Assembly: GCA_903862425.1 (NCBI GenBank) | Contig: CAIOYC010000032.1 | Coordinates: 62,001 to 126,000 of the forward strand | Direction: 5' to 3' | DNA: 64,000 nucleotides | From: an uncultured Caulobacterales bacterium | GTDB lineage: Bacteria; Pseudomonadota; Alphaproteobacteria; Caulobacterales; Caulobacteraceae | Shown here: piece by piece, positions 29,176 through 39,114 of the stretch | Position numbering within the stretch: position 1 is the stretch's first letter | Layout of the letters: each line of letters opens with the position of its first letter | Program-made: the position numbers and the translations under genes | The notes under the pieces: generated by a model | Told to the model about the DNA's origin: nothing | Databases searched by the model: none | The model's input: only the letters and a program-made list of their open reading frames with translations

Positions 29176-29961
29176 ATGGCTGAATTGAAGATCGGCGTCG
29201 CCGGTGCCCACGGACGCATGGGACAGGCTGTGATCGCCGCCGTCAACGCGCGGCCGGGCGTGATCGTTGCCGCGCCCTTCAACCGCGTACCCGCCGAAGG
29301 GCTGGTCAGCCGGGACGAGGCGCTGCATCTTTCCGACGTCATCATCGACTTCACCACCCCACAGGCGGCGGCGGAAATGGCCAAGGCGGCGGCGGAGCGA
29401 GGCGGCCCGGCGCTCGTCATCGGCCCCACGGGCTGGTCGGCGGCGGAGGAGCGGGTGGTGCGCGCGGCGGCCAAGCGCGTGGCCATCGTCAAGTCCGGCA
29501 ACTTCTCGCTCGGGGTCAACATGCTGATCGGGCTGGTCAACCAGGCCGCACGCGCCCTCCCCGCCGCCGACTACGACATCGAGGTGTTCGAGGCGCATCA
29601 TCGCCGCAAGGTCGATGGTCCTTCCGGCACCGCGCTCATGCTGGGCCATGCCGCCGCCGCTGGCCGTGGCAAGGCGCTGGAAGAGCTTCGCGCGGGCAGT
29701 CGCGAGGGCGTCACCGGGCCGCGCAAGGAAGGCGAGATCGGCTTTTCTGTCCTGCGCGGGGGCGGCATTGTCGGCGAGCACTCGGTGGTGTTCGCGGCGG
29801 AGGACGAGATCCTGACCCTCAGCCATTCCGCCCGCGATCGGGGCCTGTTCGCCCGCGGCGCGGTGGAGGCGGCGATCTGGGCCGTGGGCCGCGAACCGGG
29901 ACTATACGACATGCAGGACGTACTGGGTTTCGTGAAGGAAACGGTGAACGACCGTGGCTGA
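29176..29961 (+). CDS. dapB: 4-hydroxy-tetrahydrodipicolinate reductase
   Basis: NAD(P)H-dependent enzyme of the lysine and meso-diaminopimelate pathway, cytosolic tetramer, 261 residues. Seen: nucleotide-binding [13 protein letters not shown] at about 7-19, the substrate loop [15 protein letters not shown] with the catalytic His-His-x-x-Lys, and C-terminal [20 protein letters not shown] typical of DapB. AGGGAG lies near ATG 29176. It is overlapped by an amidase gene by 8 bp, giving a probable two-gene operon. Confidence 0.95.
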   Translation: MAELKIGVAGAHGRMGQAVIAAVNARPGVIVAAPFNRVPAEGLVSRDEALHLSDVIIDFTTPQAAAEMAKAAAERGGPALVIGPTGWSAAEERVVRAAAKRVAIVKSGNFSLGVNMLIGLVNQAARALPAADYDIEVFEAHHRRKVDGPSGTALMLGHAAAAGRGKALEELRAGSREGVTGPRKEGEIGFSVLRGGGIVGEHSVVFAAEDEILTLSHSARDRGLFARGAVEAAIWAVGREPGLYDMQDVLGFVKETVNDRG

Positions 29962-31390
29962 CCTCAACGCCCTTGACGCCACGGCGCTGTTGCAGGCGCT
30001 GGACGGGCGGCGGATCAGTGCGCTCGAACTGCTCGACGCTTCCGTCGCCCGCGCGCACCAGCTGAAGGACCGCATCAATGCGGTGGTCGCCGAGGCGGTC
30101 GAGCCAGCCCGCCGCCGCGCCCGCCAGATCGACGAGCGCCGCGCCAACGGTGAGAATTCGGCCACCATCGGCAAGCTGGCTGGCCTGCCCATGACCATCA
30201 AGGACTGCTTCGACGTCGATGGCATGCCCGCCTCCGCCGGGCTTAAATCCTTTCTGGACCGTCCCGCCGGGGATGCAGCGGCGGTGGGCCATGCCCGCAC
30301 CGAGGGGGCGGTGATCTGGGGCAAGACCAACGTGCCGGTCATGGCCGGCGACTGGCAGAGCTACAACGACCTCTACGGCGCCACCAGCAATCCGTGGGAC
30401 ATCGAACGCACGCCCGGCGGCTCGTCCGGCGGCGCGGCGGCGGCGCTGGCGACGGGAATCACGCCGCTGGAGATCGGCTCGGACATTGGCGGTTCTCTGC
30501 GTATTCCGGCCAGTTTCTGCGGCGTCTATGCGCACAAGCCGACCTATGGCCTCGTACCCCTGCGCGGGCATGTGCCCCCGCCGCCGGGGATAGTGGCCGA
30601 GCCCGACCTGGGCGTGGCCGGGCCGATGGCGCGCTCGGCGCGGGACCTGCGGCTGTTGCTCTCGGTCCTGGCCGGCAGCGTGGCGTCCAAGGCCGCGCCC
30701 ATGGCGCTGGCGGGGGTAAAGGTGGGGCTCTGGCTCGAAGAGCCGGCCTTCATCCTGGATGCAGACGTGCGCACGGTTATCGAGGCCTTCGCCGCCGATC
30801 TGGCGAGCGAGGGGGTGGCGGTCGAGCCGATCCAGAGCCCGGTGGATGGTCAGCACCTGCTCGATACCTACCGGACCCTGCTCATGCCGATCATCGCCGC
30901 CGGCATGCCGAACCGCGGCACGCTGGAGATGATGCGGGGCCCCGCCAAGCTGGCCATGGCGCTCGGCGGCAAGCCCGACTGGGCGAGGTCGGTTCTGGCC
31001 ATGACCGCCACCCATCACGAGTGGATGATCGCCAACGAGGCGCGGGTGAAGATGGGACATGGCGTGCGCCGCCTGTTCGATAAGTACGAGGTGATCATCG
31101 CCCCCGTCGCGCCGATCACCGCCTTCCCGCATGACCACGGGCCGTTCAACCGCCGCAAGCTGCACTGTTCCGACAACCGCAAGATTCCCTACGAGGCCAT
31201 GGTCCGCTGGATCGCGCTCGCCACGGCCTGCGGCCTGCCGGCGACCACGATCCCCATAGGACTGTCAAACGATGGCCTGCCGGTGGGCGTACAGTTGATC
31301 GGCCCGCGCGGCGGCGACGCCAAGACGCTGGCGGTCGCTGAAGCCATCGAGGATCGGCTCGGCGGGTTTAGGGCGCCGGAAATGGGCTGA
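29954..31390 (+). CDS. Amidase signature family enzyme
   Basis: Serine hydrolase of 478 residues of the amidase signature family. The triad Lys-cisSer-Ser is seen as K83 (TIKD), S157 in GGSSGG and S181 in [12 protein letters not shown]. No GatB/GatC partner is near and the spacing does not suggest GatA of the tRNA amidotransferase, so it is a stand-alone amidase of unknown substrate. GTG 29954 overlaps the end of dapB. Cytosolic; no signal peptide. A role in amino-acid amide use is inferred only from the operon. Confidence 0.9.
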   Translation: MADLNALDATALLQALDGRRISALELLDASVARAHQLKDRINAVVAEAVEPARRRARQIDERRANGENSATIGKLAGLPMTIKDCFDVDGMPASAGLKSFLDRPAGDAAAVGHARTEGAVIWGKTNVPVMAGDWQSYNDLYGATSNPWDIERTPGGSSGGAAAALATGITPLEIGSDIGGSLRIPASFCGVYAHKPTYGLVPLRGHVPPPPGIVAEPDLGVAGPMARSARDLRLLLSVLAGSVASKAAPMALAGVKVGLWLEEPAFILDADVRTVIEAFAADLASEGVAVEPIQSPVDGQHLLDTYRTLLMPIIAAGMPNRGTLEMMRGPAKLAMALGGKPDWARSVLAMTATHHEWMIANEARVKMGHGVRRLFDKYEVIIAPVAPITAFPHDHGPFNRRKLHCSDNRKIPYEAMVRWIALATACGLPATTIPIGLSNDGLPVGVQLIGPRGGDAKTLAVAEAIEDRLGGFRAPEMG

Positions 31391-31402
31391 GACCTGTTGC
31401 TA

Positions 31403-32395
31403 TCAGGGTGTTGGCTTAGGGCTTGACGGATTTGGCGCGGCGGTCGGTTTCGGCGGGGGCTGGCGGCCGAGTCGGGCGGCGCGCAGCATGCTCGGTAGGC
31501 TGTAATTGCCCTCGTGGCAGGCATATTCGTACATCGGCTTGGTGGTGGCGTTGAACACCATCTCGCCGCGCCAGGGCTGGCTGAACACCGCCGGATCGGT
31601 GACCGTGAATAGGTAGCGGATTTGGGTCGGCGAAGTGCGGGTGAACCGCTCCTTGATCACCGCGCCCTTGGTGTAGGCGAGGAAGAACCGATCCACGACC
31701 GGTTCGCGAAAGCCGCGCGTATCCACCACCAGTGTGGCGCCTTCCCAGTGGCCGACGGACTCGCCCGCCCAACTGGCCGGCCGGTTCGGATCGCGCGGCT
31801 GGTTGAGGTGGATGATGCGGACGTCGTGGTTTTTTTCCGACGCCAGCAGCACCTCGTTGGGCGTCTGGATGATCTGAAGCTCGTTAGCGTCCATGGCCGA
31901 GGTCTGGGGCGGCGCGCTGCCGTTTCCGGTCATGCAGCGGGCCGAGGCGTCCAGGTCTTCAGGATTGTCGTAGCGGTCGTCGTCATCCAGGCCGAGGAGC
32001 TTGCGCCCGGCAGGGGTGTAGGGGATGCGGCCGTTGGCGGGATCGACGATCCAGGAACTGCGGATCTGGCCGTCGATGCGGGCGAGGCCATCGCCGGAGT
32101 CGCTGAATTCCGAGTCGAGTTGACCGACCGTATCCTCGCCAAACGCCGTGACCCCATGGTGCTTGGCCAGCGACGCCTCAAAGGCGCGGGCCTCGTCCGG
32201 CGAGACCACCAGCGACTTGAAGGCCTTGGGCCGCTGCAGCTTGGTGTAGGACGCATTGGTCCACAGGCCGGTCAGGTCCGTCGCCGACGGCGCCTTTGCG
32301 GGCGGTGCAGCGGCCGCCGCCGGCAAGAGGCCGCCGCTCGCCAGCAGCAGCAGAGCCGCTGATCCGACAAGGAACGCTCGGTATTGTCGTTGCAT
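31403..32395 (-). CDS. Exported protein of unknown function
   Basis: Secreted 330-residue protein. The signal peptide (FLVGSAALLLLASGGLLPAAAAAPP) is followed by DLTGLWTN, a GRIPYTPAGRK element, and a conserved core with NPEDLDASARCM, EVLLASEKNHDVRIIHL, WEGATLVVDTRGF and MYEYACHEGNYS. This pattern recurs in a family of uncharacterised exported proteins in Proteobacteria and Acidobacteria; I recognise it but know no function. Two cysteines lie in the ASARCM and YACHEG elements. The C-terminus is Pro-rich. It converges with the amidase. Confidence 0.75.
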   Translation of the reverse strand: MQRQYRAFLVGSAALLLLASGGLLPAAAAAPPAKAPSATDLTGLWTNASYTKLQRPKAFKSLVVSPDEARAFEASLAKHHGVTAFGEDTVGQLDSEFSDSGDGLARIDGQIRSSWIVDPANGRIPYTPAGRKLLGLDDDDRYDNPEDLDASARCMTGNGSAPPQTSAMDANELQIIQTPNEVLLASEKNHDVRIIHLNQPRDPNRPASWAGESVGHWEGATLVVDTRGFREPVVDRFFLAYTKGAVIKERFTRTSPTQIRYLFTVTDPAVFSQPWRGEMVFNATTKPMYEYACHEGNYSLPSMLRAARLGRQPPPKPTAAPNPSSPKPTP

Positions 32396-32458
32396 GGCTG
32401 GACCCCCCTCGATCTCAGCCTATGCGACTCGGCGCGGAGGTAAACCCTCGGCTAAGCT

Positions 32459-33922
32459 TCAGCCCGCTTCCTTGACGAATTCCTCGAGGCCGTTCTCGCG
32501 GACCTTGCGATAGAGGGTGGAGCGGCCGATGCCGAGGCGGCGCGCCACCTCGGTCATGTGTCCGGCATAGGTCTCGATGGCGAACTGGATCAGATCGCGC
32601 TCGATGTCCTCCAGGGTGCGCAGGTGCCCGCGCGCGTCGAGGATCTTAACCGGCGTGTCCGGGCCGAGCATTTCCGGCGCGGCATAGGCCTGAGCGCCGG
32701 TCGGCGCCGGCTCCACCGCCTCGTCATGGGCCAGCGGCTGGGGCGCGGTGACGCCGGAGATGGCCGGGAAGTCATGCGGTTGCAGATAGGGGGCGTCCGC
32801 CAGGACGATGGCGCGATAGACCGCGTTCTCCAACTGACGGACATTACCCGGCCAGTCATGGGCGGTGAGCATGGCGGCGGTCTCGGCCGTGGCGGCCACC
32901 ACGCGCTTGCCTTCCTCGGCGTTGAAGCGGCGGATGAAGGCGTCCACCAGGGCCGGCACGTCGTCGCGCCGCTCGCGCAGGGCGGGAGCCTCAATGGGGA
33001 AGACGTTCAGGCGATAGAACAGATCCTCGCGGAAGTGGCCCGAGGCGACCCGTTCCTGAAGGTTGCGGTTGGTGGCGGCGATGATGCGCACATCGACCTT
33101 GATCGAGCGCTTGGAGCCGACCGCATCCACTTCTTTTTCCTGCAGGGCGCGCAGCAGCTTGACCTGCATGTCGAGAGGTAGCTCGCCCACCTCGTCCAGG
33201 AACAGGGTGCCGCCATTGGCCTCCATGAACTTGCCGAGGTGCTTTTCGGAGGCGCCGGTGAAGGATCCCTTCTCGTGGCCGAACAGGATGCTCTCGACTA
33301 GGTTTTCCGGCAGGGCGCCGCAGTTGACCGCCACGAAGGGCTTGCCGGCGCGCTCGGAGGCTCCGTGTACGGCGCGCGCGATCAGCTCCTTGCCGACGCC
33401 GCTTTCACCGAGGATCAGGATCGGGATCTGGCTCTTGGCCCCGCGCTCGGCCAGGGTCTTCAGCATCCGCATGGGGGCGGACGACCCGACGATGTCTTCG
33501 AAGCCCACGTGCCCGGCCTGACGCTTCTGCAGGCGGCTGACCTCCTTAGTCAGCTGACCCATCTGCAGGGCGTTGCGGATGGAGACGATCAGGCGCTCGG
33601 GCGAGGCCGGCTTGATCATGAAGTCCTGAGCGCCGGCCTGCATGGCCTGCACCACTACGTCTATGCCGCCGGTGGCGGTCAGCACGATCACCGGCACGGC
33701 CACGCCCTCGGCGCGGATGGCCTTCAGGGTCTCGATGCCCGACATGCGCGGCATCACCATGTCGAGGATCACCACGTCGGGGGTTACGCCGCCGGCCAGC
33801 CGGTCGAGCGCCGCCTCGCCGGAATCCGCCTGGGCGACGGCGAAGCCTTCCCGTTCGAGCACCGCCTGCATCAGGCGGCGCTGGGTCGGATCATCATCGA
33901 CGATCAGGACGGTTTTGGACAT
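32459..33922 (-). CDS. Sigma-54-dependent response regulator (NtrC type)
   Basis: Response regulator of 487 residues that activates RpoN promoters. Receiver domain residues 5-118 with phospho-acceptor D54 and K104; AAA+ domain with Walker A GESGVGKE at 172-179, the sigma-54 contact loop GSFTGA at 219-224 and Walker B TLFLDEVGELPL; then a FIS-type helix-turn-helix at the C-terminus (MTEVARRLGIGRSTLYRKV). Its length and layout fit Caulobacter TacA, a stalk and motility regulator, but the identity cannot be proven from motifs. It is divergent from pepF. No kinase is adjacent. Confidence 0.92.
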   Translation of the reverse strand: MSKTVLIVDDDPTQRRLMQAVLEREGFAVAQADSGEAALDRLAGGVTPDVVILDMVMPRMSGIETLKAIRAEGVAVPVIVLTATGGIDVVVQAMQAGAQDFMIKPASPERLIVSIRNALQMGQLTKEVSRLQKRQAGHVGFEDIVGSSAPMRMLKTLAERGAKSQIPILILGESGVGKELIARAVHGASERAGKPFVAVNCGALPENLVESILFGHEKGSFTGASEKHLGKFMEANGGTLFLDEVGELPLDMQVKLLRALQEKEVDAVGSKRSIKVDVRIIAATNRNLQERVASGHFREDLFYRLNVFPIEAPALRERRDDVPALVDAFIRRFNAEEGKRVVAATAETAAMLTAHDWPGNVRQLENAVYRAIVLADAPYLQPHDFPAISGVTAPQPLAHDEAVEPAPTGAQAYAAPEMLGPDTPVKILDARGHLRTLEDIERDLIQFAIETYAGHMTEVARRLGIGRSTLYRKVRENGLEEFVKEAG

Positions 33923-34093
33923 GAGCGATACCTGTTCCACCGCGACCCCCCGCTGTTCTGCGGGCTGGCCTTCGTTGTGTGTCGTTATGGAGCAGAAGCC
34001 TGAAGGTTCGGTTGAGGAGACATGAGTCAGGCGTTAACCGCTACGTCCATCAAGCGCATTGATCGGCTGGGGGGTGCGGTCCATATCCGCTGC

Positions 34094-35905
34094 ATGACCG
34101 CGCAAACGCCTGTGAACACCGCCGACGCTCTTCCCGTCTGGAGCCTGACCGACCTTTATTCCGGGCGCGACGACCCGAAGCTGGAGGCGGACCTCAAGGC
34201 GGCCGAGGGCGTGATCGCCGACCTGGCCAAACTGAAGGGTCAGTTCATCGCCAGCCGGGGGCAGCCTGAGCGCCTCGGCCTGCTGCTGGCCCAGGGCATC
34301 TCGCTTTACGAACAGGCTTCTAACCTGATCCTGGCCACGGGCGCCTTCGCCGGCCTCGCCGCCGCCACCGCGCGGGACGATCCGGCCTGGGCCAAGGCGG
34401 AGTCGGACCTGCGCGCCCGTCACGCCGCCATTGGCGCGGAGACCCTGTTCCTGACCCTCGAGATCAACCAGCTTGACGACTGGGAGCTGGAGAATGCGCT
34501 GAAATCGAGCGATCAGGCCGCCAAGTGGCGTCCGTGGATCCGCCGCGTCCGCCTGACCAAGGCCCACGAGCTGACGCCGGACTTGGAGCGCCTGCTGCTC
34601 GACAAGGCGCCCGCCGCCGCCAACTGGGTGCGCCTCTATGACGAGACCCTGGCGCGCATGGGCGTGGAGCTGGACGGCGAGACACTGACCCTCTCCGAAA
34701 CCTTGAACCGCCTTTCGGATTCGCGGCCCGAGCGGCGCAAGGCGGCGGCGGACGCCCTGTCGGCGGCCCTGGCCGAGCAGACGCCGGTTCTGGCCTTGGC
34801 CCTCAACACCCTGGCTTTCGAAAAGCAGGTCGAGGATCGCTGGCGCAAATATCCCAGCCCCGCCGCCAGCCGCCACATCGCCAACGAGGTCGATGCCGAA
34901 GCGGTCGAGGCGCTGGAAGCCGCAGTGGTGGAGGCCTATCCACGCCTGTCGCACCGCTATTATGCGCTGAAGGCCAAGGCCATGGGGCTCGAAGCGCTCG
35001 ACTACTGGGACCGTAACGCGCCGCTCGATCAGGCCCCGCCGCGCCGCTACACCTGGGCCGAGGCGCAGGACGTGGTGCTGGAGAGCTTCTCCGCCCTGGC
35101 TCCCGCCTTCGCCGAACGCGCCAGGACCTTCTTCGCCAATCCGTGGATCGACGCCCTGCCGCGCGCCGGCAAGCAGTCGGGCGCCTTCTCCCACCCGGTG
35201 GCCGCCAACAAGCACCCCTATGTGTTCTTGAACTATATGGACGAGCGGCGCGACGTGCTGACCCTCGCCCACGAGCTCGGGCACGCGGTGCACCAGACCC
35301 TGGCCGCGCCCCTCGGCACGCTCCTGTCCGACACCCCCCTGACCCTGGCGGAGACGGCCTCGATCTTCGGCGAGGGCCTCGTTTTCGAGCGCCTGCTGGC
35401 CGACTCCAATCCGCAGACCCGCCGCGCGCTCATCGCCGGCAAGATCGAGGACGGGTTGAACACGGTGGTGCGCCAGATCGCCTTCCACCGCTTCGAAAGC
35501 CGCTTCCACGAGATGCGCAAGCAGGGCGAACTTTCGGCTGAAGACATCGGCAAGCTGTGGCTGGACGTCCAGGGCGAGAGCCTCGGCCCGGCCGTGCGGC
35601 TGAATCCCGGCTACGAGCACTACTGGAGCTACGTCACCCACTTCGCCCACGCGCCCTTCTATGTTTACGCCTACGCGTTCGGCGATCTGCTGGTCTCGGC
35701 CCTGATGGAGAAGCGCCGCGAGGATCCGGCCGCCTTCGCGCCGCTCTATGAGCAACTGCTCGCGGCGGGCGGCTCCAAGACCTATGTGGAAGCCCTCGCC
35801 CCCTTCGGCCTCGACCCCCGCTCCAAGAGCTTCTGGGCCGCCGGCGTCTCCCGCCTCGAACGCCTGGTGGACGAGTTCGAGGCTTTGGGCGACCTCGCAA
35901 GCTGA
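34094..35905 (+). CDS. pepF: M3 family oligoendopeptidase (PepF type)
   Basis: Zinc oligopeptidase of the PepF/thimet family, cytosolic, cutting peptides of about 6-20 residues. The zinc site HELGH is residues 393-397 (LAHELGHAVHQTLA), with a further EGLVFE helix. The length of 603 residues is normal. ATG 34094 is taken because the family motif LPVWSLTDLYSGRDDPKLEADL begins soon after. An earlier ATG 34022 follows GAGGAG closely and adds 24 unconserved residues, so it remains possible. It is divergent from the NtrC-type regulator. Confidence 0.9.
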   Translation: MTAQTPVNTADALPVWSLTDLYSGRDDPKLEADLKAAEGVIADLAKLKGQFIASRGQPERLGLLLAQGISLYEQASNLILATGAFAGLAAATARDDPAWAKAESDLRARHAAIGAETLFLTLEINQLDDWELENALKSSDQAAKWRPWIRRVRLTKAHELTPDLERLLLDKAPAAANWVRLYDETLARMGVELDGETLTLSETLNRLSDSRPERRKAAADALSAALAEQTPVLALALNTLAFEKQVEDRWRKYPSPAASRHIANEVDAEAVEALEAAVVEAYPRLSHRYYALKAKAMGLEALDYWDRNAPLDQAPPRRYTWAEAQDVVLESFSALAPAFAERARTFFANPWIDALPRAGKQSGAFSHPVAANKHPYVFLNYMDERRDVLTLAHELGHAVHQTLAAPLGTLLSDTPLTLAETASIFGEGLVFERLLADSNPQTRRALIAGKIEDGLNTVVRQIAFHRFESRFHEMRKQGELSAEDIGKLWLDVQGESLGPAVRLNPGYEHYWSYVTHFAHAPFYVYAYAFGDLLVSALMEKRREDPAAFAPLYEQLLAAGGSKTYVEALAPFGLDPRSKSFWAAGVSRLERLVDEFEALGDLAS

Positions 35906-35953
35906 TGCTGCGACGCCCTTGCCTTTCCCTGAACGGCGTTTAGTTCAGGCGGT

Positions 35954-36439
35954 ATGTCCGACGACGTGCAGGGAGCGGTGCGGCTGGAGCCGCCTGAGGG
36001 GTATCAGACGCTCGACTGGACGCGTGGGTTCGGGCGATCCATCGGCCCGCTCTATCGACGTCCCACAGCGACGGGGATGACCACGGGCTTTCGCGTCGAG
36101 GACCACCACACCAACGGTCTGCGCAACGCCCATGGCGGCATGCTGATGACCCTCGCCGATATGGCCTGGGGCAATGCGGTGTCGTTCGAGCAGTCGCGCT
36201 TCTGGGTCACCGTCCGGCTCACCTGCGACTTCCTCGCCCCCGCCCAGGTGGGCGACTGGGTCGAGGGCGGCGGCGATCTCATCTCCGCCGACGAGGAAGG
36301 TATCTTCGTGGTGCGCGGGCGGCTCTGGGCCGGCGAGCGCACCCTGATGGTCGGCACGGGCGTGTTCAAATCGCTTGGCGAGCGTGAGCCGCGCCCGGGC
36401 GAAAAACACTATCGGCTCAACGAGGAAACCCCGGCATGA
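35954..36439 (+). CDS. PaaI-type acyl-CoA thioesterase (hotdog fold)
   Basis: Hotdog-fold thioesterase of 161 residues. The PaaI/HGG motif is seen as [18 protein letters not shown], where the catalytic Asn/His-Gly-Gly-Met and Asp appear, followed by [19 protein letters not shown] typical of the YdiI/PaaI group. It hydrolyses a cytosolic acyl-CoA; chain length is unknown. It is the first gene of a tight operon with an alpha/beta hydrolase (ATGA overlap) and aroA (GTGA overlap). Confidence 0.9.
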   Translation: MSDDVQGAVRLEPPEGYQTLDWTRGFGRSIGPLYRRPTATGMTTGFRVEDHHTNGLRNAHGGMLMTLADMAWGNAVSFEQSRFWVTVRLTCDFLAPAQVGDWVEGGGDLISADEEGIFVVRGRLWAGERTLMVGTGVFKSLGEREPRPGEKHYRLNEETPA

Positions 36440-37437
36440 GCGAAGAGGCCGCGCCTCCGCACCCCCGCGTCGATCCGACCATGGCGGCGGACATCTCGCC
36501 GATCCTGGCCCCCTATCACGGTGACCGCCCGCCCGCGCCGGTCTGGTTCAAGCACGCCATCGCCGATCAGCCGGAGCGTACCTTCGTGCCGGTCGATGGC
36601 GCCGACATCGAGCTCCTCACCTGGGGCGAGCGCGGCAAGCCGGGCCTGCTCTTCCTGCACGGCAACGGGGCGCACGCGGACTGGTGGAGCTTCATCGCCC
36701 CCTTCTTCGGCCAGGATTTCCGCTGCGCCGCCATCTCCTGGTCCGGCATGGGCCGTTCAGGCTGGCGCGACAAGTACGGCTTCGAAGGGTTCGTGAAGGA
36801 GGCCATGGCGGGCGCCGAGGCGGCGGGCCTGTTCGAATCCCGCGAGAAGCCCATCGTCATCGCCCACTCCTTCGGTGGGTCGGTGACCATCGATCTGGCC
36901 GCCGCGCATGGCGAGCGGCTGAAGGCGGCGATCATCGTCGATAGCGGCGCGCGACCACCTGAGCGCCAGTGGCGCGGCCCGCCCCAGCGCACCAAACCGA
37001 GCCGGGTCTCGCCGACGTTGGAAGAGGCCCTGTCCCGCTTCCGTCTGATGCCGCCGCAGGACTGCCAGAACCACTACATCGTCGACTACATCGCCCGCGA
37101 GGCGCTCAAGCCCGCGCCGCTCCCAAAAGACGAGGGAGATGGCGGGTCGGGCGAGATGGGCTGGACCTGGCGGTTCGACCCCTTCATCTGGACCAAGATG
37201 GACTTCTCGCGCGGGTGGGAAAGCGGAGCCATGCTCGCCGCCGCCAAGTGCCGGCTGGCCTTCATCTGGGGCGAACAGTCCAAGCTGATGGAATCGGACG
37301 TGGTGGAATATTCGCGCGCGCATGCCGCCTTCGGTACGCCCTTCGTCTCTGTGCCCGAGGCGGAGCACCATGTCCTGCTCGACCAGCCGCTGGCCCTGGT
37401 CGCCGCCCTGCGCGCCGTAATCGCCGGCTGGCCGTGA
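36436..37437 (+). CDS. Alpha/beta hydrolase
   Basis: Alpha/beta hydrolase fold protein of 333 residues. The oxyanion segment is [13 protein letters not shown] (HG), the nucleophile elbow is AHSFGGS with the catalytic serine, an acid is likely in [14 protein letters not shown], and the catalytic His is in [11 protein letters not shown]. It is cytosolic. The substrate is unknown; esterases, epoxide hydrolases and C-C hydrolases share these motifs. It overlaps the thioesterase gene upstream and aroA downstream by 4 bp each. Confidence 0.9.
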   Translation: MSEEAAPPHPRVDPTMAADISPILAPYHGDRPPAPVWFKHAIADQPERTFVPVDGADIELLTWGERGKPGLLFLHGNGAHADWWSFIAPFFGQDFRCAAISWSGMGRSGWRDKYGFEGFVKEAMAGAEAAGLFESREKPIVIAHSFGGSVTIDLAAAHGERLKAAIIVDSGARPPERQWRGPPQRTKPSRVSPTLEEALSRFRLMPPQDCQNHYIVDYIAREALKPAPLPKDEGDGGSGEMGWTWRFDPFIWTKMDFSRGWESGAMLAAAKCRLAFIWGEQSKLMESDVVEYSRAHAAFGTPFVSVPEAEHHVLLDQPLALVAALRAVIAGWP

Positions 37438-38705
37438 GCGCCCGGACTTCGCTCGGCCGGGCCGTCGAGATCGTCCCGCCGCATCGACCGCTGATCGGCG
37501 CCGCCCGTCCGCCGGGGTCGAAGTCCATCACCAACCGGGCGCTGCTTCTGGCGGCGTTGGCGAAGGGCGAGAGCCGGCTGACCGGTGCTCTGAAGAGCGA
37601 CGATACCGCCCGCATGGCCGAATCCCTTATCGCCATGGGCGTGTCGGTGGAGGAACCCGACACCGCGACCTTCGTCGTGCGCGGAGACGGCAGGCTGCGC
37701 GCGCCGGAACAGCCGCTGTTCCTCGGCAATGCCGGCACCGCCACGCGCTTTCTCACCGCCGCCGCGGCGCTGGCCGACGGCCCGGTCGTGGTCGATGGCG
37801 ACGCGCACATGCGCAAGCGTCCCATCGCACCTCTGGTTCAGGCTCTGGGACGGCTGGGGGTGGAGGCCGAGACGCTGAGCGGCTGTCCGCCGGTCACGGT
37901 ACGCGGGACCGGCCATGTGGCGGGCGGCCGGGTCGAGATCGACGGGTCGCTGTCGAGCCAGTACGTCTCTGCTTTGCTCATGCTGGCGGGGCGGGCGGAT
38001 GGCCCCGTCGATGTCGCACTGACAGGCGCGGACATCGGTGCGCGCGGGTATGTAGACCTGACCCTGGCGGCCATGCGCGCCTTCGGCGGCGAGGCCGAGG
38101 CGACCGGAGACGGCGCCTGGCGGGTCCAGCCCACCGGCTATCGGGCGAGCAACTATCATGTGGAGCCCGACGCCTCCGCCGCTACCTATCTATGGGCCGC
38201 CGAAACCCTGACCGGCGGGCGGATCGACCAGGGCGTCGCCGTCGACGCTTTCACACAGCCGGACGCCGCCGCTCACGCCCTCATCGCCGCCTGGCCGAAC
38301 CTGCCGTCGGCGATCGACGGCTCGCAGATGCAGGACGCCGTGCCGACCCTCGCGGCTATGGCGGCGTTCAACGCCACGCCGGTGCGCTTCGTCGGCGTCG
38401 CCAATCTGCGGGTGAAGGAATGCGATCGCCTGCGCGCCCTCTCCACCGAACTGTCGAAGCTGAAGCCCGGTCTGGCGGTGGAGGCAGGCGACGATCTCTT
38501 GGTGACCGGCGACCCGTCCCTGATCGGTGCACGGGTGGCGGTAGAGATCGAGACCTACGCCGACCACCGCATCGCCATGGCCATGTCCTTGGCCGGCCTG
38601 CTGATGGACGGCGTCACCATCCTCGACCCCGCCTGCACCGCCAAGACCTGGCCGGAATGGTGGGATGTGCTGGCGAGCCTCGGGGTCGAGCTCCGCTTCC
38701 ACTGA
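37434..38705 (+). CDS. aroA: 3-phosphoshikimate 1-carboxyvinyltransferase (EPSP synthase)
   Basis: Shikimate-pathway enzyme that joins PEP to shikimate-3-phosphate. The 423-residue protein shows PPGSKSITNRALLLAALA at the start, LGNAGTATRFLTAAAALA in place of the more common LGNAGTAMRPL, SLSSQYVSALLMLA, RVKECDRLRALSTEL and DHRIAMAMSLAGL. The GTG start at 37434 overlaps the hydrolase stop (GTGA) and is where homology begins. The variant motif resembles the branch seen in fungal AROM proteins. It may be the only EPSP synthase or a second copy; no other aro gene is near except the chorismate mutase at 13.5 kb. Confidence 0.93.
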   Translation: MSARTSLGRAVEIVPPHRPLIGAARPPGSKSITNRALLLAALAKGESRLTGALKSDDTARMAESLIAMGVSVEEPDTATFVVRGDGRLRAPEQPLFLGNAGTATRFLTAAAALADGPVVVDGDAHMRKRPIAPLVQALGRLGVEAETLSGCPPVTVRGTGHVAGGRVEIDGSLSSQYVSALLMLAGRADGPVDVALTGADIGARGYVDLTLAAMRAFGGEAEATGDGAWRVQPTGYRASNYHVEPDASAATYLWAAETLTGGRIDQGVAVDAFTQPDAAAHALIAAWPNLPSAIDGSQMQDAVPTLAAMAAFNATPVRFVGVANLRVKECDRLRALSTELSKLKPGLAVEAGDDLLVTGDPSLIGARVAVEIETYADHRIAMAMSLAGLLMDGVTILDPACTAKTWPEWWDVLASLGVELRFH

Positions 38706-38754
38706 TAGCTCTTGTGTCCGCCGCCAAGCTCGGTCACACCCGGATCATGCGGTT

Positions 38755-38950
38755 CTCCCGTTCGCGCGGGGGCTAAGAGGGAACAGCGGTGTCGGGCGTC
38801 CCGCCCAGCGTCGCGGCTGTGCCCGCAACTGTAGCGGCGTGGGCCGCGTCCGTTCCGGCGACGAGCCGGCGCCACTGGGCAACCGGGAAGGTGAGGACGC
38901 GGCTTCGGGCGATCTTTCGTCCAGCGCCGTGAGCCAGGAGACCTGCCGCA
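38755..38950 (+). ncRNA. Cobalamin riboswitch
   Basis: The region contains the hallmarks of the AdoCbl/B12 class: an AAGAGGGAA element near 38776, GCCCGCAACTGTAGCGG (38821-38837), GCCACTGGG near 38871, GGGAAGG at 38885, and the B12 box AGCCAGGAGACCTGCC (38932-38947). It lies on the coding strand directly upstream of a BtuB-like receptor, and would switch off its expression when the vitamin is plentiful. The remainder, 38951-39114, is the expression-platform/leader region with no gene. Confidence 0.9.
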
Positions 38951-39114
38951 GCGTCGCTCGTGGATGGCCCGGGACCAGTCCCTCCGCGCGGAAGTCTCCG
39001 TTGAAGCGACACCTCACAGACCCGCAGCCGGCGAAGCCTATCCGGGCGTCGATGGGTCGTCGCATCTGGTCCACGGGCGTCCGGCGCCGTGCGTGGCGTA
39101 CGGAGACCCGCGCC

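Noticed and set aside
29954-31390. GatA subunit of Asp/Glu-tRNA amidotransferase
   Set aside because: No gatB or gatC nearby and the operon partner is dapB; stand-alone amidase is safer.
32459-33922. Calling this gene tacA
   Set aside because: Size and domains agree but these are shared by most NtrC-type regulators; sequence comparison would be needed.
36969-37433. Open frame extending aroA 155 codons upstream
   Set aside because: It overlaps the alpha/beta hydrolase gene and lacks EPSP-synthase similarity; the GTG at 37434 gives homology from the first residues.
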